This document shows, one piece after another, positions 5,840-10,788 of a DNA stretch of 10,788 bases. The stretch is from Flavobacteriia bacterium (GTDB taxonomy: Bacteria > Bacteroidota > Bacteroidia > Flavobacteriales > Schleiferiaceae). The translations under genes were made by a program, and so were the position numbers. The stretch's first letter is position 1; every line of letters begins with the position of its first letter. The notes below the pieces were generated by a model, which made no database searches, had not been told where the DNA came from, and saw only the letters and a list, made by a program, of their open reading frames with translations. The stretch lies in the NCBI GenBank assembly GCA_949516455.1, contig CATILC010000199.1, forward strand, positions 1-10,788, read 5' to 3'.

Positions 5840-7683
5840 AGGCGGGTTCAAAAGACTTGGCAAAAGCCACGGTCCTGTTTGCCGGTGATTCGGGCGACGG
5901 GATGCAGCTTACCGGGGGGCAGTTCACCCAGACCACGGCGCTGAGTGGCAATGACCTGAACACCTTTCCCGACTTCCCCGCGGAGATCAGGGCGCCTGCC
6001 GGTACGGTACCCGGAGTATCCGGATTCAAGATCCACTTTGGAAGTGCCAAGGTGTATACTGCTGGAGATCAGGTCGATACTTTGGTGGCGATGAATGCGG
6101 CTGCATTGAGCAGTCAGATGGATCAACTCAAGGAAGGCGGGCTCATCATTGCCAACAGCAATGGCATGGATGCGAGGAACCTGCGGCTGGCCGGCATTAA
6201 TGAGGACAGAGATCTGCTTGGGGAAGCAGAGCAACGCGGTTTCGAGCTGGTTTCTGTGGAGATCACACGTCTGACGAAGGAGGCCTTGAAGGACAGCCCT
6301 CTTTCCAACAAGGACAAAGACCGTGCTAAGAACATGTTCACTTTAGGGCTGGTCTATTGGTTGTATGACCGAGAGCCCGAACGTACCGAGCGATTTTTGG
6401 AAAAACGCTTTGCCGACCAGGAAGATATTCGGGAGGCGAACATAAAGGTCTTGCGCGCAGGGCATCACTACGGGGAGACGGCGGAGTTGTTCCGGAACCG
6501 TTTCAGCGTACCGCCCGCAGATCTTGCTCCGGGACGCTACCGAAATATAAAGGGGAATCAAGCGCTCTCTATCGGGCTGATCACCGCAGCACACAAGTCA
6601 GGTTTGGAACTGTTCTATGCGGGTTACCCGATCACTCCTGCTTCCGACATTTTGCATGAGCTGGCGCGTTCAAAAGCCTATGGAGTACAGGCGTTCCAGG
6701 CCGAAGACGAGATCGCGGCCATTACAGCCGCCATAGGTGCTGCATTTGGCGGATCGCTGGCCGTTACGGCTTCTTCAGGTCCGGGCATTGCATTGAAGAC
6801 GGAGGCCTTGGGCCTTGCGGTCATGCTCGAATTGCCGCTGGTCGTGGTCAACGTTCAGCGCGGTGGCCCGAGCACTGGCCTTCCCACGAAGACGGAGCAA
6901 TCAGACCTTGGTCAGGCATTGTTTGGACGCAACGGGGAAGCACCTCTTCCCGTTCTGTCCTGTGCGTCGCCAAAGGACGCATTCGATGTGGCATTTGAGG
7001 CCTGCCAGATCGCACTGGAACACATGACGCCGGTCATGATCCTCTCGGACGGCTACATTGCCAATGGATCCGAGCCCTGGAAGTTTCCATCCTCTTCGGA
7101 ATTACCGGAGATCCAGCCACCCGTTCACAAGGCGGAGGACGGCGACTACACTCCGTATAAAAGAGATGAGAAGGGCGTTCGCAAATGGGCTATACCTGGA
7201 ACCGCGGGTGCCGAGCACCGGATCGGCGGGCTTGAAAAACAGGCGGAGACCGGACATGTGAGTTATGATTCAGAGAATCATCAGCAGATGGTTCGGGAGC
7301 GGAAGGAGAAAGTGGAACGGGTCGCCCATGGCTATGCCGCACAAGAAGTAAGCTGCGGCTCAAAGAAAGGGGGCCTGCTCGTGATCAGCTGGGGCTCGAC
7401 CTACGGAGCTGTGCGGACGGCGGTCGAACGACTGCACAAAAACGGCATCGCGGTGGGCCAATACCACCTGAGACATCTGCACCCGCTGCCGTCGGATCTG
7501 GGAAAGCTGATCGAACGCTACGACCAATGGCTCATTCCCGAATTGAATGAAGGTCAGCTTCTGCAGCTGATCCGTTCAACCTATCTGGTAGATGCCAAAG
7601 GGCTGAATAAGGTACAGGGCGTTCCCTTTGCGCATAGAGAAGTCGAAGAGGCCATCGTAGGCATGATCAACGAAAAGAAATGA
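5836..7683 (+). CDS. korA: 2-oxoacid:ferredoxin oxidoreductase alpha subunit with fused gamma domain (KorA-like, probably 2-oxoglutarate)
   Basis: With KorB it would convert a 2-oxoacid plus CoA to acyl-CoA and CO2, passing electrons to ferredoxin. The 615 residues hold a gamma domain (about 12-205; GDSGDGMQLTG at 17-27, FPAEIRAPAGT at 47-57), then the alpha domain I (about 240-415; YPITPAS 264-270, TASSGPG 311-317, NVQRGGPSTGLPT 339-351) and a C-terminal domain II (GLLVISWGSTYGAV onward). The gamma-alpha fusion with separate beta is the two-subunit KorAB layout found, for example, in mycobacteria. The start is GTG at 5836, overlapping the NifU-like stop; a GGGAGGT lies about 16-22 nt upstream. 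The gamma motif begins within 20 residues, so there is little room for another start. The substrate (2-oxoglutarate versus pyruvate or branched-chain acids) is inferred from layout and motifs. No ferredoxin subunit gene is present nearby. Confidence 0.93.
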   Translation: MKAGSKDLAKATVLFAGDSGDGMQLTGGQFTQTTALSGNDLNTFPDFPAEIRAPAGTVPGVSGFKIHFGSAKVYTAGDQVDTLVAMNAAALSSQMDQLKEGGLIIANSNGMDARNLRLAGINEDRDLLGEAEQRGFELVSVEITRLTKEALKDSPLSNKDKDRAKNMFTLGLVYWLYDREPERTERFLEKRFADQEDIREANIKVLRAGHHYGETAELFRNRFSVPPADLAPGRYRNIKGNQALSIGLITAAHKSGLELFYAGYPITPASDILHELARSKAYGVQAFQAEDEIAAITAAIGAAFGGSLAVTASSGPGIALKTEALGLAVMLELPLVVVNVQRGGPSTGLPTKTEQSDLGQALFGRNGEAPLPVLSCASPKDAFDVAFEACQIALEHMTPVMILSDGYIANGSEPWKFPSSSELPEIQPPVHKAEDGDYTPYKRDEKGVRKWAIPGTAGAEHRIGGLEKQAETGHVSYDSENHQQMVRERKEKVERVAHGYAAQEVSCGSKKGGLLVISWGSTYGAVRTAVERLHKNGIAVGQYHLRHLHPLPSDLGKLIERYDQWLIPELNEGQLLQLIRSTYLVDAKGLNKVQGVPFAHREVEEAIVGMINEKK

Positions 7684-8693
7684 AGCAGGTCAAATCATAC
7701 ACTTCCAAGGATTTTGCAACGGATCAGGAGGTGCGCTGGTGCCCTGGATGCGGCGACTATGGCATCCTGAAACAGGTTCGTGACCTGATGCCTGAGCTCG
7801 GGCTTGAAAGAGAAAAGACCGTCTTCATTTCAGGGATCGGCTGCTCTTCGAGGTTCCCTTACTACATGAACACCTATGGACTGCACAGCATTCACGGGCG
7901 GGCCACGAGTCTGGCCACCGGGCTAAAGATGACGCGCAGCGACCTGAGCGTTTGGATCATCACGGGAGATGGCGATGGAATGAGCATAGGCGGCAACCAC
8001 CTCATTCATCTGCTCCGCCGCAACCCCAACGTCAATATTCTGTTGTTCAACAATGAGATCTACGGCCTGACCAAAGGGCAGTTCAGCCCAACTTCAGAAC
8101 AGGGAAAACAAACGAGATCGAGTCCGTGGGGAACGGTGGACCACCCTTTCAACTTGAGCGCACTCGCTTTGGGGGCGGATGCCAGCTTCTTTGCGCGCAC
8201 AGTGGACCGCGAATCCAAACACCTTCGCGAGACCCTTCGGCAGGCGCATGAGCACAAGGGCGCATCCTTGGTTGAAATCTATCAGAATTGCAATGTTTTC
8301 AATGACGGCACCTTCTCGGCCTTCACAGATAAGGAGCGCAAACAGCAGAACACCCTGCATTTAGAGGAGGGGTCGCCGCTGCGTTTCGGCGACCCGGAAA
8401 AGCCCGTCGTACTGACTTGGAAAAATGGTGCGGTTGGTGCAGAAGAAATGGGAGCATCCGATCCCGGGAGCCACTGGATCCACGACCCATACGACCGGGC
8501 CAAAGCACAGGCATTGTCCCGTTTGTCCGATGACATGACCTACCCGCGTCCTTTTGGGGTGCTTTACAGGGAAGAACGGGCGGTCTATGAAGACCTGCTG
8601 GCTGAACAACAGAAAGTCATCGCGCCCAAGAGAACGGCAGACGATCTGGATGCATTGATCTCAGGAGACGCCTTCTGGCAGGTGGGCCAGTAG
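7680..8693 (+). CDS. korB: 2-oxoacid:ferredoxin oxidoreductase beta subunit (KorB-like, thiamine diphosphate and 4Fe-4S)
   Basis: The catalytic partner of KorA; it binds thiamine diphosphate and one 4Fe-4S cluster. It has 337 residues, normal for KorB. The four Cys expected for the cluster are visible: C21 and C24 in WCPGCGDYG, C55 in GIGCSS, and C204 in YQNCNVF. The thiamine diphosphate and metal site is GDGDGMSIGGNH (96-107) with NNEIYGLTKGQ (124-134). HSIHGRATSLATG at 69-81 is also typical. ATG overlaps the korA stop (ATGA at 7680-7683), giving the coupled, equal production expected for a complex. The gene ends 11 nt from the opposing accC stop, with no convincing terminator between them. 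Confidence 0.95.
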   Translation: MKQVKSYTSKDFATDQEVRWCPGCGDYGILKQVRDLMPELGLEREKTVFISGIGCSSRFPYYMNTYGLHSIHGRATSLATGLKMTRSDLSVWIITGDGDGMSIGGNHLIHLLRRNPNVNILLFNNEIYGLTKGQFSPTSEQGKQTRSSPWGTVDHPFNLSALALGADASFFARTVDRESKHLRETLRQAHEHKGASLVEIYQNCNVFNDGTFSAFTDKERKQQNTLHLEEGSPLRFGDPEKPVVLTWKNGAVGAEEMGASDPGSHWIHDPYDRAKAQALSRLSDDMTYPRPFGVLYREERAVYEDLLAEQQKVIAPKRTADDLDALISGDAFWQVGQ

Positions 8694-8704
8694 GTCGGTA
8701 TCGA

Positions 8705-10042
8705 TCACTTCAACTCGAAGTCTTCCATGAACTTCGTGGTGTACACACCTTCCAAATAGTTCGGGTCGTCCATCAGCTGCCGGTGGAAAGGAATGGTCGT
8801 CTTGATGCCTTCTATGACGAACTCATCCAGGGCACGGCGCATCTTATCGATGGCCTCCCCACGGGTCTGGGCTGTGGTGATCAATTTGGCGATCATGGAG
8901 TCGTAGTGCGGCGGAATGGTGTAGCCGGTGTATACGTGGGTATCGAGTCGAACGCCATGGCCTCCTGGGGCATGGAAGCTGGTGATCATACCAGGCGAGG
9001 GACGGAAATCATTGTACGGGTCTTCCGCGTTGATGCGGCATTCTATAGAATGCAGCTTGGGCTCATAGTTGCTGCCGCTTATGGGTTCACCCGCTGCTAC
9101 TTTGATCTGTTCGCGGATCAGGTCATAATCGATGACTTGCTCCGTGATGGGGTGCTCCACTTGTATGCGCGTGTTCATCTCCATGAAATAGAAATTCCGG
9201 TCCTTGTCGACCAGGAACTCCACTGTACCCGCTCCTTCGTATTTGATGGCCTTGGCCGCTTTGATGGCTGCCCGCCCCATCGCATTTCGAAGTTTGGCCG
9301 TCATGAAGGGTGAAGGCGTTTCTTCTGTGAGTTTCTGATGTCTGCGCTGAATTGAGCAGTCGCGTTCAGAGAGGTGGCTTGCTTTGCCATGCTGATCGCC
9401 AATGATCTGGATTTCGATGTGTCGGGGCTCTTGTATGAGCTTTTCCATGTACATGCCGCTGTTGCCAAAGGCAGCGCCGGCCTCCGCGCTTGCCGTCTCG
9501 TAGGCCTTTTGGAGTTCGCCTTCTTGCCAAACAGCGCGCATTCCTCGCCCACCACCGCCCGCAGTGGCCTTGAGCATCACTGGATATCCCATTTCGGCTG
9601 CCAGACCTTTGGCCTGTTCCACGTCTTCGAGCAATCCTTCCGATCCAGGGATGCAGGGAACGCCTGCTTTCAGCATGGTGGCTTTGGCCGTGGCTTTGTC
9701 GCCCATTTGGTCGATCTGCTCCGGACTTGCTCCGATGAATTTGATGCCGTTTTCCTGGCATATCCTTGAGAATCGGGCGTTTTCAGAGAGGAAGCCATAT
9801 CCCGGATGAATGGCGTCTGCATTGGTGATCTCAGCAGCCGCGATGATATGCGGGATGTTGAGGTAGGAACTGGACGAAGGCGCATCTCCGATGCAAACCG
9901 CTTCGTCGGCAAAACGAACATGAAGGCTGTCCGCATCTGCCGTGGAGTAAACAGCGACAGTTCGTATGCGCATTTCCCGGCAGGTGCGTATAATGCGCAG
10001 GGCGATTTCGCCCCTATTGGCAATGAGAATCTTATGGAACAT
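8705..10042 (-). CDS. accC: Acetyl-CoA carboxylase biotin carboxylase subunit
   Basis: Uses ATP and bicarbonate to carboxylate the biotin on AccB, the first half-reaction of acetyl-CoA carboxylase in fatty-acid synthesis. The 445 residues begin MFHKILIANRGEIALRI, the standard start of the N-terminal domain. The ATP-grasp centre shows K116 (GDK), K158 (VMLKAT), the glycine-rich lid GGGGRGM (162-168), HIEIQ (208-212), E275, E288, N290 and R292 in EMNTRIQVEHP, and R336 in ECRINAEDP. All expected catalytic residues seem present, so the enzyme should be active. It lies 23 nt downstream of accB on the same strand, with no clear Shine-Dalgarno. The carboxyltransferase genes (accA, accD or an accD-type subunit) are not in the window. 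Confidence 0.97.
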   Translation of the reverse strand: MFHKILIANRGEIALRIIRTCREMRIRTVAVYSTADADSLHVRFADEAVCIGDAPSSSSYLNIPHIIAAAEITNADAIHPGYGFLSENARFSRICQENGIKFIGASPEQIDQMGDKATAKATMLKAGVPCIPGSEGLLEDVEQAKGLAAEMGYPVMLKATAGGGGRGMRAVWQEGELQKAYETASAEAGAAFGNSGMYMEKLIQEPRHIEIQIIGDQHGKASHLSERDCSIQRRHQKLTEETPSPFMTAKLRNAMGRAAIKAAKAIKYEGAGTVEFLVDKDRNFYFMEMNTRIQVEHPITEQVIDYDLIREQIKVAAGEPISGSNYEPKLHSIECRINAEDPYNDFRPSPGMITSFHAPGGHGVRLDTHVYTGYTIPPHYDSMIAKLITTAQTRGEAIDKMRRALDEFVIEGIKTTIPFHRQLMDDPNYLEGVYTTKFMEDFELK

Positions 10043-10065
10043 AAACGGGAATTTGGAGATCCGTC

Positions 10066-10581
10066 TTAACTGGGATCGACAAGAAAGAGCGGTTGGTCGA
10101 ACTCAACAGGTGTCTGATCGTCGACGAGTACTTTGACCACTTTTCCAGTTAATTCAGATTCGATCTCGTTGAAGAGTTTCATGGCCTCGATGATGCAGAG
10201 AACGTCTCCGGGTTTGATCTCGTCACCCACTGAAACAAAAACGTCTTTTTCCGGGGTGGGTCTTCTGTACATGGTGCCGATCATCGGGCTCTTGACCGTG
10301 ATGTATTTGTCGTCATCGGCGCTCGGAGTTGAAGCAGGCGCAGCTCCGCTAGCGGCAGGGACTTCGGCCGGAGGAGCGCTTGGAACAGCAGTGGGGGCGG
10401 CTGCAACAGGTGCTGCTGGAATAACTTGTGCCACATGCTGGACAACAGCTTGTTCCGGCATCGCAGCTTGATCTGCTGAGGTCTTGATGGTGATCTTGAA
10501 CTCCTCGGTTTCCAAATTGACTTCTGTCGCCCCTGAACGAGCAACGAATCGGATGAGGTTTTGGATCTCTTTTATGTCCAT
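10066..10581 (-). CDS. accB: Acetyl-CoA carboxylase biotin carboxyl carrier protein
   Basis: Carries biotin between biotin carboxylase and carboxyltransferase. The 171 residues have an N-terminal helical segment (MDIKEIQNLIRFVARSG, 1-17), a Pro/Ala-rich flexible linker (about 52-88), and a biotinyl/lipoyl domain (about 93-169). The biotinylated Lys is K135 in EAMKLFNEIE. The segment SPMIGTMYRRPTPEKDVFVSVGD (98-120) contains the 'thumb' typical of true AccB rather than other biotinyl domains. The ATG at 10581 is chosen because the family begins with MxIKEI; a TTG 21 nt further upstream would add only seven residues in the 33-nt gap after fabH. The gene sits between fabH and accC, an order common in Flavobacteriia. 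Confidence 0.95.
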   Translation of the reverse strand: MDIKEIQNLIRFVARSGATEVNLETEEFKITIKTSADQAAMPEQAVVQHVAQVIPAAPVAAAPTAVPSAPPAEVPAASGAAPASTPSADDDKYITVKSPMIGTMYRRPTPEKDVFVSVGDEIKPGDVLCIIEAMKLFNEIESELTGKVVKVLVDDQTPVEFDQPLFLVDPS

Positions 10582-10599
10582 TTCACTCTGTGTTTTAAA

Positions 10600-10607
10600 C
10601 AAATCTA
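10600..10607 (-). promoter_or_regulatory. Candidate Bacteroidota -7 element (TAGATTTG) in the fabH-accB gap
   Basis: Read on the minus strand, TAGATTTG matches the Bacteroidota -7 consensus TAnnTTTG exactly. It lies 18 nt before the accB ATG. No TTG-type -33 element is seen at the usual 19-21 nt spacing upstream, and the gap is only 33 nt, so this may be chance. If real, it would give accB-accC their own short-leader transcript. Confidence 0.2.
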
Positions 10608-10614
10608 TGGATAA

Positions 10615-10788
10615 TCAATCGGGGTCGTATGCCCATGTCAGGTATGCAGACCCCCAAGTAAATCCGCCCCCAAAGGCGGCGAAAATGAGCTTATCTCCTT
10701 TGCGCAGTTGTTTCTCATAATCCCAAAGACACAGTGGCAAAGTGCCGTTGGTTGTGTTTCCGTAACGATCGATGTTAATCATCACCCG
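10615..10788 (-). CDS. fabH: 3' end of beta-ketoacyl-ACP synthase III
   Basis: The last 57 residues of a protein that starts beyond the window's right edge. FabH condenses acetyl-CoA with malonyl-ACP to start fatty-acid synthesis. The visible part reads MINIDRYGNTTNGTLPLCLW, in which the Asn of YGNTT is the expected catalytic-triad Asn, then LRKGDKLIFAAFGGGFTWGSAYLTW, the conserved FabH C-terminus. It ends at TGA (complement of 10615-10617), 33 nt before accB. FabH makes the acetoacetyl-ACP primer from the malonyl units whose synthesis needs AccB and AccC, so the cluster makes sense as an operon. Confidence 0.94.
   Translation of the reverse strand, partial: RVMINIDRYGNTTNGTLPLCLWDYEKQLRKGDKLIFAAFGGGFTWGSAYLTWAYDPD

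Noticed and set aside
8707..8721. Small hairpin ACTTC-AACTC-GAAGT near the korB/accC junction
   Set aside because: The stem is only 5 bp, lies within the last codons of accC and has no T run, so it is not a convincing terminator.
10582..10602. TTG start for accB adding seven residues
   Set aside because: AccB proteins normally begin with MxIKEI, matching the ATG at 10581; TTG is a rarer start and the added residues match nothing known.
1..10788. Mobile element, phage, CRISPR, tRNA/rRNA or foreign island
   Set aside because: No transposase or integrase motifs, direct repeats, spacer arrays or RNA-gene sequences were seen, and composition looks even across the window.

Overview
The window looks like a compact chromosomal segment of a member of the Bacteroidota, probably a Flavobacteriales-like lineage. 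The grounds are a C-terminal tail resembling a type IX secretion (T9SS) sorting domain, a TonB-dependent receptor with an N-terminal carboxypeptidase-D-like domain, a HmuY-like lipoprotein with a charged surface-export signal after its Cys, weak or absent Shine-Dalgarno sequences, and the gene order fabH-accB-accC. Base composition looks moderately GC-rich and even throughout. I saw no insertion sequence, tRNA, rRNA, CRISPR array or phage gene. No stretch over about 35 bases lacks a gene.

Plus strand, 1-8693: nine genes run in one direction with almost no gaps. First comes an outer-membrane/surface module: the 3' end of a probable T9SS cargo protein, a TonB-dependent receptor and a HmuY-like lipoprotein, which together suggest uptake of haem or a similar ligand. 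After a gap of only 2 nt come trmB (tRNA m7G46 methyltransferase), an alkyltransferase-like protein with Ala in place of the MGMT active-site Cys, mrp (P-loop Fe-S carrier with a DUF59 domain), a one-domain NifU-like protein, and korA-korB (2-oxoacid:ferredoxin oxidoreductase). Six of the eight junctions overlap (ATGA, TGATG, an 11-nt overlap, ATGA, GTGA, ATGA), so translational coupling is likely. A plausible common thread is iron: ligand uptake at the surface, Fe-S carriers, then an Fe-S enzyme.

Minus strand, 10788-8705: the C-terminal end of fabH, then accB and accC, the start of fatty-acid synthesis (initiating ketoacyl-ACP synthase, biotin carrier, biotin carboxylase). This operon converges on korB with only 11 bp between the two stop codons.

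I see no clearly undescribed system. The points most worth a second look are the linkage of the HmuY/TonB module to Fe-S and housekeeping genes, the Cys-to-Ala alkyltransferase, the Mrp that lacks the CxxC pair, and the receptor's single candidate haem-ligand histidine.
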